NCBI GenBank assembly: GCA_965199135.1
Contig: OZ240685.1
Coordinates: forward strand, 2,418,001-2,482,000
Reading direction: 5' to 3'
Source: EB88 sp965199135
GTDB lineage: Bacteria; Acidobacteriota; Terriglobia; Terriglobales; Acidobacteriaceae
DNA length: 64,000 nt
Position numbers and translations under genes: made by a program
Shown here: in pieces, positions 44,667-53,618 of the stretch
How the letters are laid out: every line of letters begins with the position of its first letter
Numbering within the stretch: the stretch's first letter is position 1
The notes under the pieces: model-generated
The model's database searches: none
Told to the model about the DNA's origin: nothing
The model's input: only the letters and a program-made list of their open reading frames with translations

Positions 44667-45986
44667 ATGATTACACGGCGCACCTTTCTCGACACCCTGG
44701 CCACCGGCGCTGCTGCCGTGGCGCTGCACTCCACCGCCAAGAGCTACGGGCAAATCCTTGGCGCGAATGATCGGCTTAACTTCGCGGTCTTTGGACTGAA
44801 TAGCCGTGCGTACGCGCATCTTTCTTCGCTTGCGGCAAATAAGTCGCAGGCGCGAATCTCGCATGTGTGCGACGTCGATACGAACATCATGAACAAGTTT
44901 GCCGCGGCCACCCAGCAGAGGATGGGGGAGATGCCGAAGACCGCTCAGGATTTTCGTCATGTCCTGGCGCTGAAGGAGATCGACGCAGTCACGATCGCCA
45001 CGCCCGACCACTGGCATACCCCGATGGCGATCGACGCGTTAAAAGCCGGCAAGCACGTCTACGTCGAAAAGCCCTGCAGCCATAACCCTGCGGAAGGCGC
45101 GTTGCTGGTCGAGGCACAGCGCAAGTACAACAGGCTGGTGCAGATGGGCACGCAGCAGCGCTCATCGCCGCATACCATCGAAGTCGTCGACAAGATCCAC
45201 AACGGTGTGATCGGCCGCCCGTACTACGCCAAGGCTTGGTACAGCAATGTGCGTAAGTCCATCGGCTTTGGCAAGCAGGCGCCTGTACCTCCGCAGCTTG
45301 ACTGGGATCTGTGGCAGGGGCCGGTGCCGCGTAAGCCCTACACCGACAATGTTCAGCCGTATAACTGGCACTGGTTTCGCATCTATGGCACCGGCGAGGC
45401 GCTCAACAATGGCACCCACGAAGTGGATGTCTGCCGTTGGGCGCTCGGGGTCGAATACCCAGAGCGAGTCACTTCCTCAGGCGGACGCTACCAGTTCAAG
45501 GATGACTGGCAGTTCTATGACACGCTCGTGACGAGCTTCGACTACCCGGACAAACTGATTTCGTGGGAAGGCAAGAGCTGCCAGGGGATGAAGTTCTACG
45601 GGCGTGACCGGGGATCCGTCATCATGGGCACCACGGGAAGCGTACTGGTGGATCGCGATGGTTATGAGCAGTACGACCTCGCCGGCAAGAAGATCAGCGA
45701 GTTCAAGACTGGCAAGCAGACCTCCTCGACAGACCTGGTTGGCAGCGATTCCATGACTGACGCGCACTTTGCCAACTTCATCGCCGGCATCCGCAAGGGG
45801 GAAGCGCTGCACTCGCCCGTTTCGGTCGGCAATGTGGCGGTCACGATGCTGCAGCTCTCGAACATCGCGTGGGAGATGCGCAGGGAACTGCAACTCGATA
45901 CGAGCGATGGCAAGGTTCTGAAGGACCCAGAGGCGATGAAGCTCTGGGGCCGCGACTACGAACCGGGCTGGGCTCCCCGGATCTGA
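44667..45986 (+). CDS. Tat-exported Gfo/Idh/MocA-family oxidoreductase
   Basis: The 439-aa product has a Tat signal (MITRRTFLDTLATGAAAVAL). The Rossmann part (LNFAVFGLNSRAYAHLSSL; AVTIATPDHWHTPMAIDALKAGKHVYVEKPCSHN with the conserved EKP) and the C-terminal domain (GTGEALNNGTHEVDVCRWALGVEYP with the active-site His) are complete. It would oxidise or reduce a sugar in the periplasm with a tightly bound NAD(P), as in glucose-fructose oxidoreductase. It lies 15 nt after copy A; AAGGACAAGG precedes the ATG. Confidence 0.9.
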   Translation: MITRRTFLDTLATGAAAVALHSTAKSYGQILGANDRLNFAVFGLNSRAYAHLSSLAANKSQARISHVCDVDTNIMNKFAAATQQRMGEMPKTAQDFRHVLALKEIDAVTIATPDHWHTPMAIDALKAGKHVYVEKPCSHNPAEGALLVEAQRKYNRLVQMGTQQRSSPHTIEVVDKIHNGVIGRPYYAKAWYSNVRKSIGFGKQAPVPPQLDWDLWQGPVPRKPYTDNVQPYNWHWFRIYGTGEALNNGTHEVDVCRWALGVEYPERVTSSGGRYQFKDDWQFYDTLVTSFDYPDKLISWEGKSCQGMKFYGRDRGSVIMGTTGSVLVDRDGYEQYDLAGKKISEFKTGKQTSSTDLVGSDSMTDAHFANFIAGIRKGEALHSPVSVGNVAVTMLQLSNIAWEMRRELQLDTSDGKVLKDPEAMKLWGRDYEPGWAPRI

Positions 45987-46023
45987 TCGCAGGTGGTTAC
46001 AGAATGCTGAACCGGGAGTGTTT

Positions 46024-46893
46024 ATGAGTCCTGTTCTGTCGCGGCGTCGCTTTCTTCAAACCTCCGGGATCGCTGCGGCACTACCGGCTGCGGCTCTCTG
46101 TCAGGTCTATTCCCCTGCGCAGCCAGTCGGTGGGGCGCCCATCCGGCTTGGGCTCGCCAGCTACACCTTCCGCAACTTCACCCGGGCCGACATGATCGGC
46201 GCGATAGAGCAGCTGCGTGTCTCTGCGCTGAACGCGAAGGACGTGAAGGACCACCTGCCGATCGACCCGGCCGGCGAAGCAGCCGCGGTCGCGGAGTACG
46301 CGGCGAACAACATCCGCCTCCACGCCATCGGCGCCGTGTACTTCACCAAGGATGAGGACGCAGACATCCAAAGCAAGTTCGAGTATGCGAAACGCGCCGG
46401 CGTTTCGGTGATTGTTGCCGGTGACCCTGCGCCGGAAACGCTTCCACGCCTGGAGCGCTTTGTCCGCGCGTACGATATCCGGATCGCGATCCACAATCAC
46501 GGGCCAGAAGACAAGATCTGGCACTCGCCACTGGACGTGATGAAGGCGGTCTCGCACCTTGATCCGCGCATTGGCTGTTGCATGGACGTGGGTCACTGCG
46601 CGCGTGCGGGCGTTGACGTGGTGGAGGCTGTGCATGCCGTCGGCCCGCGGCTCTTCAACATGCACATGAAAGACCTCACCGACTTCAGCAGCAAGGAGAG
46701 CCAGGTAGCCGTCGGTGAGGGCATCATGCCCGTGCGCGGCCTCTTCGAGGCGTTATCTGCGATCCGCTACGAGGGGTTTGTGGATCTCGAGTACGAGATC
46801 CACCCGGAGAACCCGATGCCCGGCGTGCTGATGAGCTTTGCTTACATGCGTGGCGTGCTGGCGGGGATGGGCTACAAGGCGCAGCTCGCCTGA
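46024..46893 (+). CDS. Tat-exported sugar isomerase/epimerase, copy B
   Basis: The ATG at 46024 (GGGAG upstream; in-frame GTG at 46018 is the alternative) gives 289 aa with a Tat signal (SRRRFLQTSGIAAALPAAAL). Barrel motifs: IRLGLASYTFRNFT, VIVAGDPAPETLPRLERFV, IRIAIHNHGPEDKIWHSP, GCCMDVGHCARAG, LFNMHMKDLTDF and YEGFVDLEYEIHPENP. It is more like the IolE/hydroxypyruvate-isomerase type than copy A, so the two copies probably catalyse different steps. Confidence 0.86.
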   Translation: MSPVLSRRRFLQTSGIAAALPAAALCQVYSPAQPVGGAPIRLGLASYTFRNFTRADMIGAIEQLRVSALNAKDVKDHLPIDPAGEAAAVAEYAANNIRLHAIGAVYFTKDEDADIQSKFEYAKRAGVSVIVAGDPAPETLPRLERFVRAYDIRIAIHNHGPEDKIWHSPLDVMKAVSHLDPRIGCCMDVGHCARAGVDVVEAVHAVGPRLFNMHMKDLTDFSSKESQVAVGEGIMPVRGLFEALSAIRYEGFVDLEYEIHPENPMPGVLMSFAYMRGVLAGMGYKAQLA

Positions 46894-46900
46894 AGTGCTG

Positions 46901-47815
46901 TCAGCTGCGCTCCACCTCCAGCCGGGCAGCCAGCAAGTGCTTCGCTCCGGGAGCCAGCGTGATAGCAGACTCCAGGATGTTGCTCGCCTCCACGCATGCC
47001 ATCGCGCGCCATTCCTCATCGCCCAGATCCTTCAACGCTGCTGCGCCTTGTTGCCATGGGTTCCACACCACCGTGGTCGAGGAGTTTTGCTTTGTGGTCG
47101 TGATGGCACGGCCGAGCACCGGATCCATGAGCTTTGCAGGACCGGCAGTGGCGAGATAGGCGTTATCGGTCTGGCTGCTGAGCACCACCGGCCCCTGCTG
47201 CACAGTGCTGCGGTTGCCGTGCATATTATCCAGAAACGTCACGCCGTCGAGGCCCTCCACGCGGACCTGTTCCGCATCGCCAACATGGTGGTAGGTGTGC
47301 AATGCTTCTTCGAACTGGAAGCTATCCTTGCCCGTGTTCGCTAGGGACAGCTCCAGCGCTAGTACGTCGCCCACTGTGACCCGGTACTCTGCGCGGAAGC
47401 CATGCGGCCACCACTTCCGGCTTGCTTCGTCGTCGTGCGTCGAGAAGGTGACCGAGACGCCATGCGGTCCGTCTTCGATCGAGTCGATCTCCCATGCGCG
47501 CGTTCGCACAAAGCCATGCGCCGGCGCCTTCGCATCATCTGCCTTGCCGCGGAACCAAGGAAAACAGATTGGTATGCCTCCGCGAATCGCCTTGCCCTCT
47601 TCAAAGCGCGAATCCTCACTCAGGAAGAGCACTTCGGCAAAGCCAGCCGGCTTCCAGGAGGTGATCTGCGCTCCATGGAGATAGATCTCGGCACTCGCAA
47701 CCGGCGATTCCACAACGACCTTCGGGAGCTTGCCTTGTCCCTCGACGACCTTGACGCTTCGGGAAGACGAGAACTCGCGATTCCACTGCTCCAGTGCTGC
47801 CACATTGTTCGCCAT
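46901..47815 (-). CDS. D-hexose-6-phosphate mutarotase (aldose-1-epimerase superfamily, YeaD-like)
   Basis: The 304-aa cytoplasmic product reads: VVESPVASAEIYLHGAQITSWKP, LFLSEDSRFEEGKAIRGGIPICFPWFRG, APAHGFVRTRAWEID (catalytic His), FQFEEALHTYHHVGDAEQVRVEGLDG and TTVVWNPWQQGA. It interconverts anomers of hexose-6-phosphates. It converges on isomerase copy B with 7 nt between stops and could finish catabolism of the imported sugar. Length is normal for the family. Confidence 0.93.
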   Translation of the reverse strand: MANNVAALEQWNREFSSSRSVKVVEGQGKLPKVVVESPVASAEIYLHGAQITSWKPAGFAEVLFLSEDSRFEEGKAIRGGIPICFPWFRGKADDAKAPAHGFVRTRAWEIDSIEDGPHGVSVTFSTHDDEASRKWWPHGFRAEYRVTVGDVLALELSLANTGKDSFQFEEALHTYHHVGDAEQVRVEGLDGVTFLDNMHGNRSTVQQGPVVLSSQTDNAYLATAGPAKLMDPVLGRAITTTKQNSSTTVVWNPWQQGAAALKDLGDEEWRAMACVEASNILESAITLAPGAKHLLAARLEVERS

Positions 47816-47838
47816 GGACCTAGTCTACGGCGCGCCTG

Positions 47839-49464
47839 TTACAGCGTCTGCTGAGATGGATCCGTGTAGCCACGGCGCACCACGAACAAGAGCCGCGCGG
47901 CGGTAAGCAGGAAAAGCAGGCCGAGAACGAGCCAGACCAGGTCCACGGCGTGGACCGCCCAGGGTGGTGCGACCCCCACATGGCGCAGCAACGCCGGGAG
48001 CACATTCCACGTGGTGATGTGGGCCGCATCCCAGGGGTCCTCGAACATGGCTGGCGTTTGCAGGCCCCAGGCTGCCTGCCGATGGAGCAGTTGTGCTGCG
48101 ATGTTGCGGAATCGCAGCCACACCACCCATGTCGGCCGGCCAAAATCCTGCTCCTGGTAGATCTCGAGCGGCAGCCAGAACGCCAGCGAGGCGAACTGCA
48201 CAACGACGCTTGCGCCCACGAGCATCCACGAGGCATTCCAGGCAAGCGGCGGAATCGTGCGCCGATGCCTCATCAACAACGGGACCGCCAGCAGCGTGGC
48301 AAGCTCGACCGCGCTTGCGATATAGCGATCGCCCCAGGCGAAATCGCCCGCCCACCACAGATAGCGTGCGTAGAAGGCGATGTACGCCACGAGCAGCGCG
48401 AACACCGTGAGCTCAAACGCGCGTTCCTTGCTGCCCATGCGCTTCCACAGGAAGATCGTCACCAGGATGGCGAGGATGATTAAGGGATCGAAGAGAAAGA
48501 TGCTCTTCTCGGGCGCGAGGAGTGGCCCCAGCAGTCCGGAGTGCACTCCACCTGCGATAGCGTGCCCGTTGAAGGGAAAATTCGCAGGCAGGCTCGGATC
48601 CTGCAGGCGCTGCTCGCGCGCAAACCCTGAGACGTAGGTGCTGGTCCAGGAGCCGAAGCGAAGGTACTGGTAGACACGATCCAGCAGGAGGAAGAACGCG
48701 GTCACCGGAGCGCTGATTGAAACAAACGCACGGATGGGAAGTGCCTTCCACCTGGACCGCATCGTCGCGCCGGTGCCCGGTCCGGCTGCAAGCGCGAGGA
48801 ACAGTGCCCCTGCGAGCAAATCCAGCCCGGTCGTGAGCCGGGTCAGCAGGTTCAATCCCAGCGCAGCAGAGCCTAGCACCAGGCACGTCCGCGACCGGGT
48901 CTGTAGCCACCTGTACTCAAGAAGCCATCCGGTCAGTGTCAGGAGCAGGATGTAGTTGTTTTCGGTCATATTCTGCGCGTAGTGCAGGTGGGTGGTCCCG
49001 CACAGAAAGCAGGCCACGCCGGTGACCGTCTGCGGGACGGTGAAGCGAAATGCTACTAGGAGCCGAAAGGCTGCAAGCGCAGTCAGCACATTGACCAGGA
49101 CGTTTGTCCCGATACTCACAACCACGCTACGAATCGCCGGATCAGCCTGCGTCGCCACATACGCACGCCAGGGCTCCCAGTGGCTCGCCCAGGTGCCCAG
49201 CAGGTCAAAGGGGAGCAGCAGCAGGGATTGACCCATCCCGTACCACGCATAAAGGCGCCCGTTGCGGCCGTGGATCCCGAACTCCGGGTACTCCGATGGA
49301 AAGACCTGGGGTTGATGGGTCCAGAGCGAGTGGGCGACCTGGAGCCGATGGGTGGAGTCAGAGGTGCCAAGCTCGCCGGATTGGATCAGAGCCGTAAGGA
49401 AAACCGTCGCGAGCAGAAGCAAGCCCAGTGGACTGGAAAGAAAACGGCGAACCATCGGTCCCAT
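47839..49464 (-). CDS. Multi-spanning GT-C-like membrane protein (PMT/ArnT fold)
   Basis: The 541-aa protein has about 12 hydrophobic segments and an external loop after TM1 beginning SGELGTSDSTHRLQVAHSLW, where the Asp corresponds to the catalytic acid of GT-C enzymes. A second loop carries YVSGFAREQRLQDPSLPANFPF. GT-C proteins transfer sugars from polyprenyl-phosphate donors at the outer face of the inner membrane. No standard subfamily is recognised. It stands alone, 23 nt upstream of the mutarotase gene on the same strand. Confidence 0.7.
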   Translation of the reverse strand: MGPMVRRFLSSPLGLLLLATVFLTALIQSGELGTSDSTHRLQVAHSLWTHQPQVFPSEYPEFGIHGRNGRLYAWYGMGQSLLLLPFDLLGTWASHWEPWRAYVATQADPAIRSVVVSIGTNVLVNVLTALAAFRLLVAFRFTVPQTVTGVACFLCGTTHLHYAQNMTENNYILLLTLTGWLLEYRWLQTRSRTCLVLGSAALGLNLLTRLTTGLDLLAGALFLALAAGPGTGATMRSRWKALPIRAFVSISAPVTAFFLLLDRVYQYLRFGSWTSTYVSGFAREQRLQDPSLPANFPFNGHAIAGGVHSGLLGPLLAPEKSIFLFDPLIILAILVTIFLWKRMGSKERAFELTVFALLVAYIAFYARYLWWAGDFAWGDRYIASAVELATLLAVPLLMRHRRTIPPLAWNASWMLVGASVVVQFASLAFWLPLEIYQEQDFGRPTWVVWLRFRNIAAQLLHRQAAWGLQTPAMFEDPWDAAHITTWNVLPALLRHVGVAPPWAVHAVDLVWLVLGLLFLLTAARLLFVVRRGYTDPSQQTL

Positions 49465-50222
49465 CCTACATCTGCGCTTGATTCACGCCGAACTCCCGCC
49501 CGCGCGGCACGTTCGATACCCCTAACAGGCGTGCCCGTCAGTGCGCACCATCGCTTCTCGGCGCACAGCTACCACTAAGCGGGCATGCTAAGCACGCAAT
49601 ATGGATACGGCTTACTACGCTGTATGCGGCTAAGTGCCAGCTGCTCTACAAGGTAGGCCGCCACTAACAAGGATTGCGAGCTGTAATCTACCCCATCGCG
49701 GACGCTTCATGAGGTAAAAGGGTGCGCCAGGCCCGGGCTCTTCAGGTTTGCCGCGGTTACCGAAATAACATGATCTTGGTGAGTGGTGTCTCGTGGGAAA
49801 ATCTTCCCGAACGTGCACCGATCCATCGATGCATCCTCCTGTAGCGGCCGCGATGCTGCGAAATTGTGCCCCAAGTTGATCTGTTTGGTCCTTGCCCCTG
49901 TTTTCTTCTGGCTCTTTCGTGGGAGCTGCTGTAAAGACGCATCCTGCGGGCGCATTGTGCTGAAGTGAAACAAACGAACCCACTTAGGCGAGCCGAGTCG
50001 ACAGCAGCTTGACAGCGGCCCTGCGAAACACGCGGAATCTGACGCTATTTGGGTACAGATTGCCTGATAAGTCTCGATGGTTAGCAGAAGGATTCCTTAA
50101 GTCAATGCCACTTATAAGTGCCGCTGGTACTACGTGACTCTTGGTAGATAGAACTAAGTGCGGATGCGTAGCGTAAGGGTCTCCGTCATGGAAACTGAGG
50201 TTGTCAAGGAGACGCACAGACC
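49465..50222. other. 758-bp intergenic region upstream of paralogue 2
   Basis: No convincing gene: short open frames on both strands lack ribosome sites and protein-like composition. The end nearest the hydrolase gene holds the palindrome at 50109-50120 and an AAGGAG ribosome site. The stretch is AT-richer than its neighbours. An unrecognised sRNA, long leader or decayed gene is possible. Confidence 0.5.
50109..50120. promoter_or_regulatory. 12-bp palindrome upstream of paralogue 2
   Basis: CACTTATAAGTG is a perfect palindrome 102 bp before the hydrolase start, in a short AT-rich patch. It could be an operator or a -10-like region (TATAAG at 50113). It does not match the TGTGA...TCACA consensus of Crp. 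Confidence 0.35.
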
Positions 50223-51482
50223 ATGAAAGTTACAGCCCTTATTGTAGGTTCGCTTGTGAGCCTTTCCTCCGCCGCCCTCGCCCAAACCGCAATCAGTGTC
50301 ACGTCTGTTCCGCTCCAAACATTCCAAGACAGCCTGGGCGTAAATGACCACATCAACTACACCGATGGTCTGTATTCCAACGCACCCCAGGTCTTAGCGG
50401 ACCTCAAGTACATCGGCGTCCACAACGTGCGCGACGGCATCCCCAGCCAGGCCTGGGCCTCCCAGGGCTACCCCGACCTTCTCACTCTTGCGGCGGGTGG
50501 CATGAAGTTTGATCTCGTGTTGGATCCGAACAGCAATGTGACTTATCAGGAACAGCAGCTGGACGCAATTGCGGCGAAGTATCCGAGCGCTGTCGCTGCA
50601 GTCGAAGGTCCGAATGAGATCAATAACTTCCCGATTCAGAATGCGCCGTCAGGCGATACACAGGAGCAGGCAGCGGAAAGCATGCAGGCCCAGTTGTTCA
50701 GCTACGTTCACGGAGACTCCCTGCTGAAGAACACGCAGGTGTACTACTTCACCGGTGGCGCGATGCAGAGCTCGATTTCAGGGCTTGCAGATGCGGCGAA
50801 TGGCCACCCGTACCCGCATGGCGGCGACGAGCCGACCTACTGGTACAACAACGAGTATTCGACCCACTTCTCGATCCCTGGCACCTACCCGAAGGTCGCG
50901 ACGGAGACTGGCTATGCCACGATCGCCGATGGTTCGGACTGGGACGGCGTCGACGAGCCTGGGCAGGCTGAGCTTCTCTTGAATACGTACTTCGATGCCA
51001 TGCTGCTGGGCGTTTCGCGCACCTATGTTTACCAGCTGCTTGAAGCCTACCCGAACGACACAACCAGCTCGGATACGGCGTACGGACTGTTCCACTACTC
51101 GGATGGTTCGCCGAAGATCGCAGCGGTTGCGCTCAACCATCTCTCGACCCTGATGCCGGCTGACAAGGTTTCCGCCCACAAGGCGGTCACCGCCACCTTT
51201 ACGGGCCTTCCCAGCACCGCCAAGGAACTGGCGCTCACGGCGTCGGACGGGTCGATCTACCTGTATGTGTGGAATGAAGTTCCTGTGTGGAATCCGTACA
51301 ACGTGAGCCTGGAAATCTTCAACTACCAGCAGTACTCCGTGTCGATGGCTGGCAAGTGGACCGTGTCGTACCTGACGCCGGCCCTGAGCACCGCGATTCC
51401 CACGACGGCCACCAAATCGGGAAGCTACCTGGCGACCCTGAACAGCTACCCGACGGCTCTGCACTTCGTTCCTGCCAAGTAA
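50223..51482 (+). CDS. Secreted clan-A-like glycoside hydrolase of uncharacterised family (paralogue 2)
   Basis: The 419-aa product has a signal peptide (MKVTALIVGSLVSLSSAAL then AQ). It matches the 13233 protein from start to end: SVPLQTFQDSLGVNDHINYTD, VEGPNEINNF (Glu132), ANGHPYPHGG, VATETGYA (Glu228), VDEPGQAELLLNTYFDA and GSPKIAAVALNHL. The two glutamates and their spacing fit a retaining clan GH-A barrel. AAGGAG sits 11 nt from the ATG. A terminator-like stem and a Crp/Fnr gene follow. Function unproven; the link to exopolysaccharide comes from the paralogue's position. Confidence 0.75.
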   Translation: MKVTALIVGSLVSLSSAALAQTAISVTSVPLQTFQDSLGVNDHINYTDGLYSNAPQVLADLKYIGVHNVRDGIPSQAWASQGYPDLLTLAAGGMKFDLVLDPNSNVTYQEQQLDAIAAKYPSAVAAVEGPNEINNFPIQNAPSGDTQEQAAESMQAQLFSYVHGDSLLKNTQVYYFTGGAMQSSISGLADAANGHPYPHGGDEPTYWYNNEYSTHFSIPGTYPKVATETGYATIADGSDWDGVDEPGQAELLLNTYFDAMLLGVSRTYVYQLLEAYPNDTTSSDTAYGLFHYSDGSPKIAAVALNHLSTLMPADKVSAHKAVTATFTGLPSTAKELALTASDGSIYLYVWNEVPVWNPYNVSLEIFNYQQYSVSMAGKWTVSYLTPALSTAIPTTATKSGSYLATLNSYPTALHFVPAK

Positions 51483-51502
51483 TGTTCCGTCTGAAGAAGT
51501 CG

Positions 51503-51528
51503 GCAGCGTCGCCTCGTGGCGGCGCTGC
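51503..51528 (+). terminator. Stem-loop after paralogue 2
   Basis: An 11-bp stem with one G-T pair (51503-51513 with 51518-51528) and a TCGT loop lies 20 bp after the stop. No T-run follows, so it may be a weak terminator or an attenuating stem before the regulator gene. Confidence 0.5.
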
Positions 51529-51623
51529 TGCTGTGTGCAGGATTCCATTTCTCAGCACAGCTCGGGTATCGGACGTATACTCCGGGCAGTCAAGTGACTT
51601 TCCTTGCCAGAGAGCCGGTCCTC

Positions 51624-52367
51624 ATGCAAGTCAAGGTCTACAAGAACTCTTTGCTGCGCGCTCTTGACCATGAAGTGGTAGACCGGTTCAACCTCCATGC
51701 GGTCACTTTCGAGGTCAAGCATGAGATCGAGTACCCTGGAAAAACGATAGATCATCTGTACTTCGTCGAGGACGGAGTGGCTTCGATGACAGCCACCTTC
51801 GAAGATGGCTCGCAGGTGGAAATCGGAATGTTTGGCTTTGAGTCGGTCATCGGCATCTCGGCCTTGATGGGGACCAAGCGCAGCCTGAATCGTGTGTATA
51901 CGCAGATCGCCGGCTGGGGCTATGCCTGCAGCGTGGACCGGGGCCGCGAGGAGTTTGCCCGTGGTGGGCTGTTCCAGGTGCTCGCACTGCGGTACGTGCA
52001 GTCCCAGCTGCTTCAGGCCGGCCAGTCGGCTGCCTGCAACGCCAAGCACAATGTTCATCAGCGCCTGGCGCGATGGCTGCTCCTTTGTGCAGACCGCGCC
52101 CATGATCAGAAATTCAAGATCTCGCACGAGTTTTTGGCGGACATGCTGGGAACCTCGCGACCTACCGTGTCACTGGCCGCCGAGACGCTGAAGCTGGAAG
52201 GGTTGATCGAGTACAGCAGGGGCTCCATGCACATCGTGGACGAATTGCGCCTGGAGCAGCGTGCCTGCGAGTGCTACCGCGTGATCAAGGACCACCTGGA
52301 CAGCTATGCTGATTTCGAAGGGGGAACGTTCCGGGAGCGGGTTTCCGTTTTGGGGAGCGGCCATTAG
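51624..52367 (+). CDS. Crp/Fnr-family transcriptional regulator
   Basis: The ATG at 51624 gives 247 aa; upstream codons in frame are not protein-like. An N-terminal cyclic-nucleotide-binding fold (YPGKTIDHLYFVEDGVASMTATFEDGSQVEIGMFGFESVIGISALMG) lacks the RxS cAMP-binding signature. A long helix and a C-terminal HTH follow (KISHEFLADMLGTSRPTVSLAAETLKLEGLIEYSRG). No FNR-type Cys cluster is evident. TATACT at 51576 could be its own -10. The nearest candidate target is the hydrolase gene 141 bp upstream. Confidence 0.88.
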   Translation: MQVKVYKNSLLRALDHEVVDRFNLHAVTFEVKHEIEYPGKTIDHLYFVEDGVASMTATFEDGSQVEIGMFGFESVIGISALMGTKRSLNRVYTQIAGWGYACSVDRGREEFARGGLFQVLALRYVQSQLLQAGQSAACNAKHNVHQRLARWLLLCADRAHDQKFKISHEFLADMLGTSRPTVSLAAETLKLEGLIEYSRGSMHIVDELRLEQRACECYRVIKDHLDSYADFEGGTFRERVSVLGSGH

Positions 52368-52927
52368 GCGCCGGAAACAAAGCGCCGGTAATCCAGTTTG
52401 TCGGCGATGGAGCGGTATCGGTGCCGGGCAACGATCCTGTTCCGCTCCACCAGGAAGGCTCCCGGCATCTGCGTGATGTCCTCCGTTTTGAAGAGTGCGA
52501 ACCCGTTGCGTAAGGCAAACCCACTCAGAGCCCTTGCTGCCTGCAAGTCTCCGAGGTATCGCAGAGGACTTCTCGATGGTATGTCGAATGCGGGGTGTCG
52601 GTAGAGCTGCTGCTCTGGGTCGCTGATCCGCAGCGCATCGACAAGGCCGTAGTGCTCAAAGTAGGGCTGCGCCCGTTCCGGCGTCCCCATGTGTACGAAG
52701 ACCGTCTCGATCCCGGCTTCTCTGAGAATTTCGCGGTGCGGAGCGAACTCGCGCAGCATCTCTCGGCAGAAGGGGCAGCCCCAGTGGCGAAGGAAGAGAA
52801 GCAGGAGGCGGCTCCTCCCGGACAACTCGTCCAGTCGCTCTCCGGTTTCACAACGCGTCTCGCCAACCGCTTCGGGAAGCGATGCATCCCGGACCTCCAC
52901 GCCCCGTCCGCTTCGGGAAAAATTCAT
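52364..52927 (-). CDS. AhpC/TSA-like thioredoxin-fold protein (PRXL2/SelL type) with CPFC motif
   Basis: The ATG at 52927 with GGAG upstream is preferred over the ATG at 52957; 187 aa. LLFLRHWGCPFCREMLREF carries the CxxC pair of the peroxiredoxin-like-2 group, followed by VFVHMGTPERAQPYF, DPEQQLYRHPAF and PGAFLVERNRIVARHRYRSIADKLDY. It probably acts as a cytosolic thiol-disulfide or peroxide reductase. Its stop overlaps that of the convergent Crp gene by 4 nt. Confidence 0.82.
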   Translation of the reverse strand: MNFSRSGRGVEVRDASLPEAVGETRCETGERLDELSGRSRLLLLFLRHWGCPFCREMLREFAPHREILREAGIETVFVHMGTPERAQPYFEHYGLVDALRISDPEQQLYRHPAFDIPSRSPLRYLGDLQAARALSGFALRNGFALFKTEDITQMPGAFLVERNRIVARHRYRSIADKLDYRRFVSGA

Positions 52928-53107
52928 GCGTCTACGCTCCGAAGCACTTCGAGCCATCCAGTGCTGCTAGGGAAGGGATGCGGCAACAGGTCCGGACGCA
53001 TCTGTGCGGGTTTTCGAATTTCCAGTAAAGACCATTTCTGAACAACCGCATTGCGTAGACTGCTGAAGAGAGGCAGTCCCTGGACTGCGCAAGGAGACGG
53101 AACGTTG

Positions 53108-53527
53108 ATGTACGTGTGGGTCGCGCTGGGGAGTGCGTCGGGTGGCATGCTGCGGTATGCGATCTCAAGGGCGATGGGCGGCGGCACGCCCGCTTTCCCG
53201 TGGAGCACCCTGCTGATCAACGTGCTCGGAAGCTTCCTGATCGGCTACTTCGGAACCCTGACTGTGCCAGGCAGCCGCTTCGCCGTTCCGGAATCCGCTC
53301 GTGTCCTGGTCATGGTGGGGGTGTGCGGGGGCTTTACCACGTTTTCTTCGTTCAGCTTGCAGACCTTTGACCTGCTCCGTGCCGGCGCAGTCGGGCGCGC
53401 GCTCGCAAATGTCTGCCTCTCGATCCTGCTCTGCCTGATCAGCGTCTCCCTTGGCCACTACCTTGCTGCTGCCACCAGCGGCAGCCGGCAGGTGGCGATC
53501 ACCAGGGATGAGGAGTTCTCGGGCTAG
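53108..53527 (+). CDS. crcB: Fluoride exporter CrcB/Fluc
   Basis: The 139-aa product has four transmembrane helices with WVALGSASGGMLRYAIS, FPWSTLLINVLGSFLIGYF (Asn pore residue) and VGVCGGFTTFSSFSLQTFDLL (Phe-box). Start is ATG 53108; an in-frame TTG at 53105 is better spaced from AAGGAG (53091-53096). It forms a dual-topology dimeric F- channel. The upstream region has a 16-nt inverted repeat but no recognisable fluoride riboswitch. Confidence 0.93.
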   Translation: MYVWVALGSASGGMLRYAISRAMGGGTPAFPWSTLLINVLGSFLIGYFGTLTVPGSRFAVPESARVLVMVGVCGGFTTFSSFSLQTFDLLRAGAVGRALANVCLSILLCLISVSLGHYLAAATSGSRQVAITRDEEFSG

Positions 53528-53618
53528 CGCTGTCGCCGAAGGCTCCCCCCTCAGGGAGGTTCTCTGCCCGGCGCATCGTACTGGTGGGTGCAAGCATGCC
53601 CCGGAGAGTTGACTCACC

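Noticed and set aside
49630..49983. 117-aa minus-strand frame and shorter overlapping frames in the 758-bp gap
   Set aside because: No ribosome site, odd composition, and several frames overlap equally well, so none is supported.
53041..53107. Fluoride riboswitch ahead of crcB
   Set aside because: Only a short inverted repeat is present; the conserved pseudoknot and loop elements are absent.
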